From a virus, in the IMG/VR virus record IMGVR_UViG_3300040801_002669, positions 1 through 60,802 of that record: a stretch of DNA of 60,802 nucleotides. One strand, given 5' to 3'. The notes under the pieces were generated by a model. The model was not told the DNA's origin and did no database searches. It was given only the letters and a program-made list of their open reading frames with translations. A program made the translations under genes and the position numbers. This document shows positions 8,455-16,959 of this stretch, one piece after another. Each line of letters opens with the position of its first letter. The first letter of the stretch is position 1.

Positions 8455-8916
8455 TCACTGGAACCTCCGGGTGTCGAACTTGCTGAACTCGGTGCGGATC
8501 TCGATGCCGGTCTGCTTGACGACCCGAGGCATCGCTGCCTCGGTCGGGATGCTCAGGTAGTAGGGGCCACCACCGCCGGGGTGCTGGAACCACTCGTTCT
8601 CGTGCTGGACGACGGCGTAGGCCTTCGCCGCGCCGCCGAACCCGAACTCGACGCTCGGGTACATGCCGGGGTGGGTGTAGACCATCCCGCTGAAGGCAAG
8701 CTGCCCGGTGTCCACCGGGACGTAGCGTTGCTGGGCCGTCTTGATGATCTTCCACGCCTCCTTCTCGAAGGCGTTGAGAATGGCCTTCCTCGCGGCCGGT
8801 GGAAGCTGCCGCAGGACAGCCGCCATCTCCTTCGCGCCGAGCAACTTAGCGTTGACGTTCAGGTTGCCCTGCATCGTCGCCATGCTCGGCGTGCGCTCGG
8901 TGAGGCCGGTAGCCAT
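8455..8916 (-). CDS. HK97 gp10-like minor structural protein
   Basis: 153 residues. The central segment has an 'ALNAFEKEAWKIIKTAQQRYVPVDTGQL' type signature: a helix followed by P-V-D-T-G-x-L, then MVYTHPG... and a C-terminal H-E-x-x-W-F region. P-V-D-T-G-x-L is the hallmark of HK97 gp10-like/tail-completion proteins. The ATG at 8916 overlaps the upstream stop by one base (TGATG). Probable role: tail completion or head-tail joining. Confidence 0.75.
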   Translation of the reverse strand: MATGLTERTPSMATMQGNLNVNAKLLGAKEMAAVLRQLPPAARKAILNAFEKEAWKIIKTAQQRYVPVDTGQLAFSGMVYTHPGMYPSVEFGFGGAAKAYAVVQHENEWFQHPGGGGPYYLSIPTEAAMPRVVKQTGIEIRTEFSKFDTRRFQ

Positions 8917-9230
8917 CAGACGAAGATCTCCGTGTGGTGCGGGCCGTCCCTGTCGGGGGGCCTCGCGACTCTGAGAATCGGCGGCTGGTCGCCGTCGGGC
9001 ATGGTGACGCGGTCCTCGGGGCTGACCTCGGGGGCGCCGACGAGGTGGATGGTCGCGGTGCTGACGACCTCGCGGCCGGTCATGGTGAGTATCTGCTTCG
9101 GTTTCGGGGAGATCCGGCACTTCAGAACCGACGGCGGGCCGTAGGTCACCACACCGTCGGCATCGACCCCGGTCCTCCGCTCGAGGGTGACCGTGTCGAT
9201 CATCATCTCGAGGAACTCGTCCTCGAACAT
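8916..9230 (-). CDS. Head-tail joining (head closure) protein
   Basis: 104 residues. The small beta-barrel pattern MIDTVTLERRTGVDADGVVTYG ... CRISPKPKQI and the C-terminal ILRVARPPDRDGPHHTEIFV match the head closure/stopper proteins of siphoviruses, which plug the connector after packaging. The C-terminal H-H-T-E-I-F-V is a typical ending of the family. Start ATG 9230 overlaps the preceding gene's stop. Confidence 0.75.
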   Translation of the reverse strand: MFEDEFLEMMIDTVTLERRTGVDADGVVTYGPPSVLKCRISPKPKQILTMTGREVVSTATIHLVGAPEVSPEDRVTMPDGDQPPILRVARPPDRDGPHHTEIFV

Positions 9231-9886
9231 CAGAACACCCGCTGGCTGATCAGCGCACGGGCGTCAGGGGGCAGCCCGAGCCCATCTCCACTGTCCTGCT
9301 TCCGGTAGCCGATCGCGAAGTCGCCGACCTGTTTCCAGGAGACGTCCGGGTCGCGCTGGCGCCGCAGGTACCACGCCTTCACGGTCAGGATGCAGGCGCG
9401 TTCGATGTTCGCCGGCAGATAGGCGATGCCGTCCTCCGGGTCTGAGAACGACGGCAGGTTGAAACCGGCGTAGTAGGTGACGTAGATGCTGGGGTGGACG
9501 TCGTCGATGTTCGGGTCGCGCTTGATGGTGTTCGGCCAGTAGGACACCTCTTGGGTCCAACCCTGCCGCCGGTAGAGGATGCCTGCGTCGGCGTCCTCGA
9601 CGGTGAAGTCTGCCACGGTCCCGTTGTCGATGACGATCGTCGGCGTCCCGATAACGGGGGTCCGGGCCAGCACAAGACGCGCCGACCCGGACCCCGGGAT
9701 GGTTTCGAGGTATTGCTGGTAGGCCCAGAAGTTGTTCGCCTCGCCCTCGATCAGCTTCGACGCCGCAGGGATCGCCTGGGAGATCCAGGCGTCCTTCTCT
9801 CCGGTCGTCACCCCGAGCTCGACCTTCACGCGACTCACGGTCGTGAGGTTGGTCGAGCTGGCCGCTGTCAGGACTTGCAGGCTCAC
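9230..9886 (-). CDS. Head-tail connector (adaptor) protein
   Basis: 218 residues. Pattern of the gp6-like adaptor family: N-terminal T-x-V-S-R-V-K-x-E-L-G-V, then D-A-W-I-S-Q-A-I-P-A-A-S-K-L-I-E, a beta insert, and a C-terminal helical part with P-A-N-I-E-R-A-C-I-L-T-V-K-A-W-Y. It would form the ring under the portal. It lies between capsid and head closure genes as expected. The central beta insert (residues 75-130) is longer than in the smallest members. Confidence 0.8.
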   Translation of the reverse strand: MSLQVLTAASSTNLTTVSRVKVELGVTTGEKDAWISQAIPAASKLIEGEANNFWAYQQYLETIPGSGSARLVLARTPVIGTPTIVIDNGTVADFTVEDADAGILYRRQGWTQEVSYWPNTIKRDPNIDDVHPSIYVTYYAGFNLPSFSDPEDGIAYLPANIERACILTVKAWYLRRQRDPDVSWKQVGDFAIGYRKQDSGDGLGLPPDARALISQRVF

Positions 9887-9893
9887 GGTGACC

Positions 9894-10196
9894 TCACTTC
9901 TTCACGGTGCCCGGATCGCCGGTCTTCCGCTTGTCGAGCTCGGCCTTTTCCTTCTCGTCCGACACAGCGTCCTCCTTGCTCTTCGAGGAGGCCTTCCGGC
10001 CCTTGGCCTTCGGCTCTTCCTCTTCCGGGGAGAACGGCCGACCGAACTCGTCGAGCCCCGGCGGGGGTTCCACGTAGGTCGCCACACCGCCAGCGACGAG
10101 TCGCTGCGCGGCGGATGCCGGGAAGCCCGCGAGATCGCCGGCCAGATACGGCACCTGTTTCCGGATGAATCTCACGCTCACGAGTTCGTCAGCCAT
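9894..10196 (-). CDS. Small charged head-region protein
   Basis: 100 residues. The first 45 residues are ordered (VRFIRKQVPYLAGDLAGFPASAAQRLVAGGVATYV), resembling short phage head proteins in which a 'G-D-x-A-G-F' turn precedes A-x-x-L-V-x-x-G-x-A. The C-terminal half is low complexity, Lys/Glu-rich and Ser-rich, likely disordered. It is located between the decoration-like and connector genes. Function unknown. Confidence 0.7.
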   Translation of the reverse strand: MADELVSVRFIRKQVPYLAGDLAGFPASAAQRLVAGGVATYVEPPPGLDEFGRPFSPEEEEPKAKGRKASSKSKEDAVSDEKEKAELDKRKTGDPGTVKK

Positions 10197-10204
10197 GGTT
10201 CACC

Positions 10205-10678
10205 TCAGAACTTCTCGAGGCCACCGAGGACCAGGGCGCTGCCGTAGCTCACGGTGTCGGTGCTGCCGGCGCTCAGGTCCACGTAGACGCTCAGGCGGAA
10301 GTACCGCTTGAGGCCCGAGAGGTCGAACCGCTGGGTCACGACGCCGGTTTCGGTCGAGCCGCCCGTGTCGCCGGTCGCCACGACGCCCTTGCTGACCTCG
10401 CCGCCGGTCACCTTGAAGGTGTAGTCGGCAGCGTCGGACAGACCGGAGTCGTCGCCGTGCTCGAGCTTGACCTTCATGGTCAGGGTCGCCGCCTGGGCCA
10501 GGGTCGTGGTGTAGGGGATCACGGCCAGCCCGCTGAGGGGGTGGTCGAGCGCCTGCATGTCCTGGATCGCGCCAGCCTCATAGGCCGCGTCACCGGCACC
10601 GGCCGCGGTGACCGCCTTGTTGGCGATCCCGAGGACGGCGCTGAGGTAGGAACCGTAGTCTTTCGCCTGGATGGTCAT
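10205..10678 (-). CDS. Capsid decoration-like protein
   Basis: 157 residues, directly after the major capsid gene. The sequence has an N-terminal helix (YLSAVLGIANKAVTAAG) and then an all-beta domain ending RYFRLSVYVDLSAGSTDTVSYGSALVLGG. Members with 'L-x-R-Y-x-R-L-x-x-x-x-D-L-S-A' following a capsid gene are usually annotated as head decoration or hypothetical capsid-associated proteins. The role is inferred from position and fold pattern. Confidence 0.65.
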   Translation of the reverse strand: MTIQAKDYGSYLSAVLGIANKAVTAAGAGDAAYEAGAIQDMQALDHPLSGLAVIPYTTTLAQAATLTMKVKLEHGDDSGLSDAADYTFKVTGGEVSKGVVATGDTGGSTETGVVTQRFDLSGLKRYFRLSVYVDLSAGSTDTVSYGSALVLGGLEKF

Positions 10679-10705
10679 GTCGTCATCTCCTTTCCGCCGC
10701 CCTCA

Positions 10706-11899
10706 TCAGGTTCCGGCGTTCCACTTGGTGGCTTCGATCACGACGATCGACTCCTCGTGGCGGGTCGCGATGTCGTGGTGCTCGATGAGCCGCAGCACGG
10801 TCTGGTCCTTCGAGAAGGCCGAGACGACGGAGGTGCCGTCGTGGTAGGCCGCGGTGCTGGAGGCCTCGACCTCGAGCATGTTCGCCTCGCCGATGAGGAT
10901 GTCGGCGAAGTCCACGAGGTAGACCTTGGACTCGTTGGAGCCGGTGCCGAGGGTGTAGGGGATCTGGGTCGTGGCGCCGAACGGGAAGCCGTTGAAGGTG
11001 CCGCGGACCATCTCGTCCTTCCACACGTAGTTGCCGTTCGCGTCGCGGAGGAACATGAGGTAGAGCTCGGTGGTCGGGGCCCACAGCCAGCCCACCTTCA
11101 GCATCCGCGCGTTGGCGTTCCGCATCCGCAGGATCGCCGCCGCGATGTCGGCGGTGACGTTCGCGAGGTTGACGGTGGCGTTGGCGTTGAACTTGTTCGC
11201 CGCCGGCGCCATGTGGTAGATGCCCTTGGGGGTGTGCTCGGTGCCGTCGTCGCTGATGAAGGCGAGGTCGGACCGCTGCGCGAGGCCGGCGACGGCGTCG
11301 TCGCGGATCATCTCGTCCCCGGCGAAGCTGTTGAACCGGAGCAGATCGTTGGAGATCGGCAGCAGGCAGGCCAGCTTCTTCCAGTTCAGCGAGATGCGGC
11401 CGGTGGTCTGGCCGGTGACGCCGACGTTCTCGCCCTCACCGATGTACCCCGCGGTGGAGCCTCCGGTGATCTTGGTCATCGCCATCGACCCGGTGGGCAT
11501 GTCGAGCACCCGCGGGCCCATGCGCCGCACGACCGAGGCCGGACGGAGCAGCTCAATGACCTCCTTCGAGAGCTCCTCGGGCACCCAGACACCACCAGCG
11601 GTGGCGTCGGTGGCCTCCATGGCCCTGACGGTGGTCATGTCGTTCGCCTTGTGGGCCGTCTCGATGGCCGCGCTCAGGTTTCCGCCGGCCTTGGCGAAGG
11701 CGCGGAGGAAGCGGGCCGCCTTGAGGCCCTTCTTCTCGGCGTCGGCCGCGTTGCGCTCGGCTGCGAAGTCGGACCGCAGCTTCGCGAGCTCGTTCTGGTA
11801 GTGCTTCTGGATCTCATCGACCTTCTCGCCGACGACTTCCTTCACCACGTCCGCGAGGTAGGCGCGGATGCTCTCGGCGGTTTTCAGTTCTCCGGACAT
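10706..11899 (-). CDS. Major capsid protein, HK97 fold
   Basis: 397 residues. The N-terminal 75 residues form a charged helical segment (KEVVGEKVDEIQKHYQNELAKLRSDF), the delta-like scaffold expected to be cleaved by the protease encoded upstream. Residue ~103 on shows the HK97 core: GGVWVPEELSKEVIELLRPASVVRRMG, then E-loop-like and P-domain segments and the C-terminal R-H-E-E-S-I-V-V-I-E strand. Order portal-protease-capsid supports the call. It is preceded by GGAGG and separated from the protease stop by one base. Confidence 0.93.
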   Translation of the reverse strand: MSGELKTAESIRAYLADVVKEVVGEKVDEIQKHYQNELAKLRSDFAAERNAADAEKKGLKAARFLRAFAKAGGNLSAAIETAHKANDMTTVRAMEATDATAGGVWVPEELSKEVIELLRPASVVRRMGPRVLDMPTGSMAMTKITGGSTAGYIGEGENVGVTGQTTGRISLNWKKLACLLPISNDLLRFNSFAGDEMIRDDAVAGLAQRSDLAFISDDGTEHTPKGIYHMAPAANKFNANATVNLANVTADIAAAILRMRNANARMLKVGWLWAPTTELYLMFLRDANGNYVWKDEMVRGTFNGFPFGATTQIPYTLGTGSNESKVYLVDFADILIGEANMLEVEASSTAAYHDGTSVVSAFSKDQTVLRLIEHHDIATRHEESIVVIEATKWNAGT

Positions 11900-11900
11900 T

Positions 11901-13121
11901 TCAGACCTCCTTTGGAAGTTTGCCAGTGCGCTTCATGATCGCGCGCTCCGCCTCTTCGGCGACAACGGAGCGCAGGAGCTCGGGGTCGATGTCGTCGGCC
12001 TCGATGTCCTTGGGGTTGGTGATGTTCTCGAGAACGGACCTCAGCGCGTTGACGAGGTCGTCCTGGGCATCCTCGTCGTTCGCGTGGAGGGCCCGGACGA
12101 TGTCGAAGCTGCCCTCGTCGGGCGTCGGGTCGTCGGCGATCCCGTCTTCGTGAACGTCCGGCTCGTCCTCGAGCCGCTCGGAGAGTGCCGCGATCTCCTT
12201 GCGGAGGGCTTCGATGGAGTCGAGGATCTTCTGTTCGCGGTCGTCGTCGGTGTTGACGGTCCACGACACCGCGGTGACGACCTGCTCTGGGTCGCCGTTC
12301 CGGAAGCCGGCGTTCGGGCTCCAGAACTCGAAGTAGGGGTCGTCGGTGATGGTCGTCTCGACGTGCCCGGACGGGGACACAGCGGTCCCGGAGTCGCGGA
12401 TCACCGTGCCGACGTCGCCGGCCGTGTCGGTCACGGCGACCGAGGTCTTGTGGTTGGAGATCGCCGCGTGGACCTCCTCGACGGAGTGCCGCGGAACCCA
12501 GAGCGCGACGTGGCCGTCCGGCCGCCACAGGTCGAGCGTCTGCTCGCACCAGTCCTTGAGGAAGGCGAGGTCCACGTCGTCGGCGCGGCCGTTGGCGATG
12601 CTGTTGACCAAGGTGTCCGGGTTCGCGGGCACGGGCACGATGGAGAACTCGAACAGCTCCTGCTTCAGGAAGTTGAAGCCGCCGCGCTCGTCGTCCCAGG
12701 TCCACTCCAGCGGGATGAACCCGACGGACGTCGCGCGCAGGAACTTCGCCTTCAGCATCTTGAAGACGTCGTCGGCGAAGGCGGAGATCTCCCGCTCCGG
12801 GAACTCGGCCGAGGACTTCAGCTTCTTGTCCTCGACGCGGGTGTTCACTGCCCGACCGACGGGCGGGGTCCAGTGGCTGTGCGCCCACAGGACGACGGGG
12901 TTCTTGAGGAACCGGTCGAGCTTCCAGCCGTCGGCGTTGATGACGTCGCGGTAGGAATCGACCGTCTCACTGGAGATGGTGAAGTCGAGGGTGCGGCTCT
13001 CGGGGCCGGCGTCCTCGGGGGCGCAGATCTCGGTGCTCAGGGCGCAGACGATGAGCGACTCGTCGTCGAGCTTCGTCTTCTCCGCAGTGCGACGGAGTTG
13101 CGCTGGCGTGATCATCTTCAT
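11901..13121 (-). CDS. HK97-type prohead protease fused to scaffold-like region
   Basis: 406 residues. Residues ~40-170 carry the serine prohead protease pattern: S-E-T-V-D-S-Y-R-D-V-I, L-W-A-H-S-H (catalytic His region), L-R-A-T-S-V-G-F (catalytic Ser region) and E-F-S-I-V-P-V-P-A-N. Residues ~185-280 are an unusual insert (LDLWRPDGHVALWVPRHSV...). The remaining C-terminal part is acidic and helical, like a scaffold, ending in RAIMKRTGKLPKEV. Members are often 180-250 residues, so this one is long because of the insert and scaffold. Its ATG overlaps the portal stop by four bases. Confidence 0.9.
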   Translation of the reverse strand: MKMITPAQLRRTAEKTKLDDESLIVCALSTEICAPEDAGPESRTLDFTISSETVDSYRDVINADGWKLDRFLKNPVVLWAHSHWTPPVGRAVNTRVEDKKLKSSAEFPEREISAFADDVFKMLKAKFLRATSVGFIPLEWTWDDERGGFNFLKQELFEFSIVPVPANPDTLVNSIANGRADDVDLAFLKDWCEQTLDLWRPDGHVALWVPRHSVEEVHAAISNHKTSVAVTDTAGDVGTVIRDSGTAVSPSGHVETTITDDPYFEFWSPNAGFRNGDPEQVVTAVSWTVNTDDDREQKILDSIEALRKEIAALSERLEDEPDVHEDGIADDPTPDEGSFDIVRALHANDEDAQDDLVNALRSVLENITNPKDIEADDIDPELLRSVVAEEAERAIMKRTGKLPKEV

Positions 13122-15421
13122 TTTTCACCTCCGTTGATCACCAGCTTCGAGAAGCATCGGCAATCGGGGCGCGATCGTGTCGGCACGATCACTGTATCAC
13201 CGGAGTCCAGATCCCAGTACTCGAGTCCCTTCGCGACGGCTCCAGCCATCTGACGGCACTCTTCGTCCTGGGGGTGCCGGATCCAGCGTCTCGCGATTCG
13301 TTTCGTGGAGATGTGGCCTGCCTTCACGGCGTCGTTGAGGACGTGCCACTGGGCCATCGACACCGCGTCGGCGGCGATCCGCTGCGGCACCTCGTGCTCG
13401 AGGTGCGCCGTCGCCTCATCGATTGCTGCCGCTCCGTCGTCGCTCGAGAACCACTGCCGCCAGTGCTCCTCGGTGAAGCCGAGGCCTGCGGCCACCGCCT
13501 TGGCGAGGCTTTCGTTCGAGCACTCGCCCGAGGCCTTCATCAGCGCGACCGCTTCGTCGGCGCCGGCCATCGCCTCGTCGATGAAGTCGTGGATGAGCGG
13601 CGTCCCGTTCTTGCAGTAGGAGTGCGCGCCGATGCCGTAGGACTCGATCTGGGCGTCGTCGGCGCAGTAGGGCTTGATCTGGCCGGCGGTCATCATCCCG
13701 GCGAGGACGACGAGCTTCTGCGTCTCGCGGTTGAGGTCGTCGTGGACGCCGAGGGCGTCGAGGAGCGCGCCCATGAAGCCGTCGGTGTCGTCGTCGTCGA
13801 GCATCGCGACCAGGTCCGGGAGCTTCGCGAACGCGTTGCCGCGGACGCTCTCGATCCAGTTCGAGAAGGCGACGGCGACCTTGCCGCCCATGCGGTGGAC
13901 CTCCTCGGCGAGCCGCTCGGCCTCGTCCTCGTCCGGCGGCTGCTCGTCGTCTGGCTCGTCGCCGTCGTCGTCCTCGGATTGATCAGTTTCAGGGGGCGTT
14001 TCGTTCTCGGGCTCGTCGTCTTCCGGCGGCTCGGGGTTCTTGGCGTCGTCGATGTTGAAGAACTCGAAGTTGAGCGGCTTGCAGAAGACCAGCTCGCCCT
14101 TCTTCATGGGCAGCGGGCGCCAGCCGCCGAGGTCACGCCACTCGTCGAGGGTGATCGACCACGGGGCGGCCATGGCGACCTTGAGCTTGTGCTCCTTGTC
14201 CTGCATGATCGGCGAGTCGTAGTCCAGGATGATCCGCTCGTCGTACTCGGGGACGAGGTTGACCTGGAGGACGGCCTGCATGAACTCGCACCGCGGCACG
14301 ATCACCCAGCGCGAGAACAGGTACTCGGCGACCTCGGACGTCGCCCGGTTCGACGCGACGGTGATGCCGAAGATCTCTGGCTGGGCGCCGAAGACCTGGA
14401 GGCATGTGTCGCGCTGGCTCGAGCGGAGGTCGAGCATCTGGAGGTGCCCGTAGTCCTGGGTGAGCCGCTGGATCTCGAGCTTTCGGTTCAGGAAGAACGG
14501 CGCGAACCCCCGGAACATCCCGCGCAGCTTGTCGAGCCAGCGGCGCTCGAGGCGCTCGGTGTCTTCGCGGCTGAGGCCCTCGCCGAAGATCAGGTAGTCC
14601 GGACGGGCCTGGTTGTAGAAGAAGTTCTTCAGGAACTTCGCCGCGTACTCGTCCGTCTCGAGCTCGTCGGCGAGGGTCGAGCCCATGCCGACGCCCCGCA
14701 GGTAGGGGTTGTACGGGTCAGGGTGGACGAACCAGATCATGTCCTCGGGGTCGATCTTCTTCTCGTAGCGGCCGGTCACCGAGGTCGGCGGGTTGATCTC
14801 GAAGTAGTTCGCGTCGGTGCGGGGGGTTTCCTTGACCCAGTGCGGCGGCACCGGCATGAACTGGATCGGCATCCCGTCGGAGTTGCGGATCTTGATCCAG
14901 AACGCTTCGCCGACGAGGTCGAGGTACTTCTGGGTCAGCTCCCTGAGGGTGATCCCGGTGAAGTGCGACCCCTCGTTGTAGAGCGCGGTGATGAGCGGGT
15001 GGTCGCTGATCTCGACCAGCTCGCCGGTTTCGAGCAGCTCCCGGATCAGGTTCTTGCGCTGCTCGCCGGTCGCCCGTTGGAGGTGGACGTCGCGGACGAT
15101 GCGCCTGTGGCCCTTCGCGCCCTTCTCGACGCGGACGTAGGCGCGCCACTTCACGCTCGTGATCGCGGCGCCGATCTTGTCGCTGATCGCTCTCAGCCAG
15201 GGCATCGTGGCGTAGGCGTGGAGGGTGTCCTGGACCTCGGCGGCGGGTGGGTTCTTCCCGAGCAGTTGCAGGATCTTCGCGACCGGGCCGGTCCCGAGCG
15301 CCCGCCGCGCGTCGCCGATCGGCTGCTTCAGGGCGATCGGGCCGCCGTTGCGTCCGATCGACCGGCGGCTGCGGATCTCCTGAAGCTCGAGGGAGGCTGC
15401 ACTGAGCTCGCTACCGGGCAT
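13118..15421 (-). CDS. Portal protein with MuF-like C-terminal domain
   Basis: 767 residues from ATG 15421 (overlapping the TerL stop; GTGs six bases upstream are alternatives). Residues ~60-440 follow the HK97/phage portal family: L-H-A-Y-A-T-M-P-W-L-R-A, Y-L-D-L-V-G-E-A-F-W, P-V-P-P-H-W-V, D-P-Y-N-P-Y-L-R-G-V-G and F-G-A-Q-P-E-I-F-G. A linker at ~465-520 is almost all Asp, Glu and Pro. The C-terminus (W-I-R-H-P-Q-D-E-E-C-R ... P-D-C-R-C-F) resembles the end of SPP1 gp7/MuF proteins. Portals are usually 400-520 residues, so the extra domain replaces a separate MuF gene. Confidence 0.9.
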   Translation of the reverse strand: MPGSELSAASLELQEIRSRRSIGRNGGPIALKQPIGDARRALGTGPVAKILQLLGKNPPAAEVQDTLHAYATMPWLRAISDKIGAAITSVKWRAYVRVEKGAKGHRRIVRDVHLQRATGEQRKNLIRELLETGELVEISDHPLITALYNEGSHFTGITLRELTQKYLDLVGEAFWIKIRNSDGMPIQFMPVPPHWVKETPRTDANYFEINPPTSVTGRYEKKIDPEDMIWFVHPDPYNPYLRGVGMGSTLADELETDEYAAKFLKNFFYNQARPDYLIFGEGLSREDTERLERRWLDKLRGMFRGFAPFFLNRKLEIQRLTQDYGHLQMLDLRSSQRDTCLQVFGAQPEIFGITVASNRATSEVAEYLFSRWVIVPRCEFMQAVLQVNLVPEYDERIILDYDSPIMQDKEHKLKVAMAAPWSITLDEWRDLGGWRPLPMKKGELVFCKPLNFEFFNIDDAKNPEPPEDDEPENETPPETDQSEDDDGDEPDDEQPPDEDEAERLAEEVHRMGGKVAVAFSNWIESVRGNAFAKLPDLVAMLDDDDTDGFMGALLDALGVHDDLNRETQKLVVLAGMMTAGQIKPYCADDAQIESYGIGAHSYCKNGTPLIHDFIDEAMAGADEAVALMKASGECSNESLAKAVAAGLGFTEEHWRQWFSSDDGAAAIDEATAHLEHEVPQRIAADAVSMAQWHVLNDAVKAGHISTKRIARRWIRHPQDEECRQMAGAVAKGLEYWDLDSGDTVIVPTRSRPDCRCFSKLVINGGEK

Positions 15422-16641
15422 CACCACACCTCCGCAGGCGCGATCCGGGTCGTGACGAGTGCCTGCCGAGCGAGCGCAAGGGCGCAGACGCAGTCGTCGT
15501 GAAGGCCCTCGGGGGCGTTGTACGAAACGCCGGTCCGGGTGTGCTCGTACTCGAAGCTCTCAAGCTCGTCCACAATCACTCCGCTTGGAAAGTACACCTC
15601 TCCACGCTGGATAGCCAACGCCAGCCCCTCCATGAGTTGCTGTTTTGACCGCTGCGTGAACAGATACCCGGTGAAATTGCGACCACCGTCACGCTCCAGT
15701 TGCTGGAGCACCACGTCGCCGAGGCCCGTCGAGTCCACGAGCGCGGGCGTCGTCGAGGTCGAGGCCACGATCGTCTCCACGGTCTGCGGCCACGACATCT
15801 GGAACCGGTGGAACTTCGCCACCTTGCCGTAGACGTCCAACCCGACGCCGACCGTCCAGTCCCGCTTGCGCGCCAAGTCCCAGCCCCATGCGACCGGCGG
15901 CTCCTTGCTCAACTCCGACACCGTGCAGTTCCGGATCGACTCGATCCCGAACGGGTTCGCCCCCAGCTCCGTCGCCTCCGCCATGTAGAGCTCCCGGAAC
16001 ACGTCCTCCGGAAGATCCTTGCGGGCCGACTCGACCTCGCTCATCGGGAAGATCCCGGCCTCAACCGCGTCGAGCGCCGTGATCCGGTGGTACGAGTACT
16101 CCTTCGGCAGCTCCCCGCTCCAGTCCGCAAGGTACGCCCGCGCCCGCTGCGACAGCCGGTAGAACCAGTTCAGCTTGCCCTTCACGTTGCCGATCAGCCG
16201 AGCCGGCGCACCCGTCGCCGTCAACGTGGACCGCAGCGCCCACCACGACTCCTCGCGAACACGGCTCGCCTCGTCCACCACCGCCGAATGCACGTCCTCG
16301 CCGTACATCGCGTCCGGCTTCTCAGCCGACTTGAACCACATGAACGCACCGTTCGTCAGCTTGATGAACTTGTCGTGGTCGTTGTAGTACTTGATCTGCG
16401 GCGGCACCCCCGCCTTCATCCGCTCATACGCGATCCGCGCCTGCCCGTAGTACGGCGCCACCCACCAGTGATTCCACCCCGACTTCCCCATCCACGCGTT
16501 CTCGAACAACCACGCGATGCACCCGACCGTCTTCCCGCTCTTCGTCCCAGCCTCGATGCACGTGAACCGCGCAGGATCGAAGATCGCCGCCTCCTGCTTG
16601 GCGTACAGCGCCGGACGCTGGTACTGCCACTGGTCAACCAC
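15421..16641 (-). CDS. Terminase large subunit
   Basis: 406 residues from a GTG at 16641. It is the motor and nuclease that packages DNA into proheads. Visible motifs are Walker A E-A-G-T-K-S-G-K-T (residues 30-38), Walker B S-A-V-V-D-E-A-S, and nuclease acidic sites in V-D-S-T-G-L-G-D and H-D-D-C-V-C-A-L-A. The first residues (QWQYQRPALYAKQEAAIF) are a normal terminase start. Reading further upstream in frame gives an Arg/Pro-rich stretch with no family resemblance, so the shorter start was chosen despite a weak ribosome site. Confidence 0.92.
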   Translation of the reverse strand: MVDQWQYQRPALYAKQEAAIFDPARFTCIEAGTKSGKTVGCIAWLFENAWMGKSGWNHWWVAPYYGQARIAYERMKAGVPPQIKYYNDHDKFIKLTNGAFMWFKSAEKPDAMYGEDVHSAVVDEASRVREESWWALRSTLTATGAPARLIGNVKGKLNWFYRLSQRARAYLADWSGELPKEYSYHRITALDAVEAGIFPMSEVESARKDLPEDVFRELYMAEATELGANPFGIESIRNCTVSELSKEPPVAWGWDLARKRDWTVGVGLDVYGKVAKFHRFQMSWPQTVETIVASTSTTPALVDSTGLGDVVLQQLERDGGRNFTGYLFTQRSKQQLMEGLALAIQRGEVYFPSGVIVDELESFEYEHTRTGVSYNAPEGLHDDCVCALALARQALVTTRIAPAEVW

Positions 16642-16851
16642 GCGCCGCCCCGAAAAAGCGCCGGGGCCCAGCAACAACGCCAAGCCCCGGCAGAGTCGAG
16701 GAGGAGTGGAAGGAGGGCGCTCGAACCAACAGGCCGGCAGGCCGCGTGCCTCGGGACGGATGCCCCGGAACCGCGCCGCCCGACGCTCCCAGGGACCTGG
16801 CCGATGGGGGGAACAGCCCCGCCCCAGCACAGCAGGCCCGCCGGCCCAACA
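16642..16851. other. 210-base stretch without a convincing gene
   Basis: GC-rich, between a putative 35-residue membrane ORF and TerL. All three minus frames are open but give Arg/Gly/Pro-rich sequence without domain character. It contains repeated GGAGG on the plus strand and a GC-rich inverted pattern near 16735-16765. It may be a translation leader for TerL, part of the packaging site, or an N-terminal extension; nothing firm can be said. Confidence 0.4.
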
Positions 16852-16959
16852 TCACCGCAGCCCCCCACCTCGAGTCGAATCCCCCACCCCCATCACGATC
16901 AAACCAACCGCCGCACACAAGCAGATCACCGACACCGCGATGAACCCCAACGTGATCAC
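16852..16959 (-). CDS. Putative 35-residue single-span membrane protein
   Basis: GTG start at 16959 overlaps the TerS stop by four bases (GTGA) and has a perfect GGAGG four bases upstream. The 35 codons read as one hydrophobic helix (ITLGFIAVSVICLCAAVGLIV), then a short basic tail, ending in TGA at 16852. A pure membrane helix of correct length directly behind a good ribosome site is unlikely in a random frame, but the ORF is very short. Function unknown. Confidence 0.45.
   Translation of the reverse strand: MITLGFIAVSVICLCAAVGLIVMGVGDSTRGGGLR

Noticed and set aside
13274-15502. Long plus-strand frame (742 codons) antisense to the portal gene
   Set aside because: Val/Arg/Asp-rich shadow caused by high-GC codon structure; no start site or domain, while the portal frame has clear motifs.
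16690-16800. tRNA-like T-arm (GGTTCGAGCGCCC on the minus strand)
   Set aside because: No acceptor stem, D-arm or anticodon arm could be paired around it.
15421-16830. Longer TerL start with a 63-residue N-terminal extension
   Set aside because: The added residues are Arg/Pro/Gly-rich without similarity to terminases; the GTG at 16641 gives a normal terminase N-terminus.
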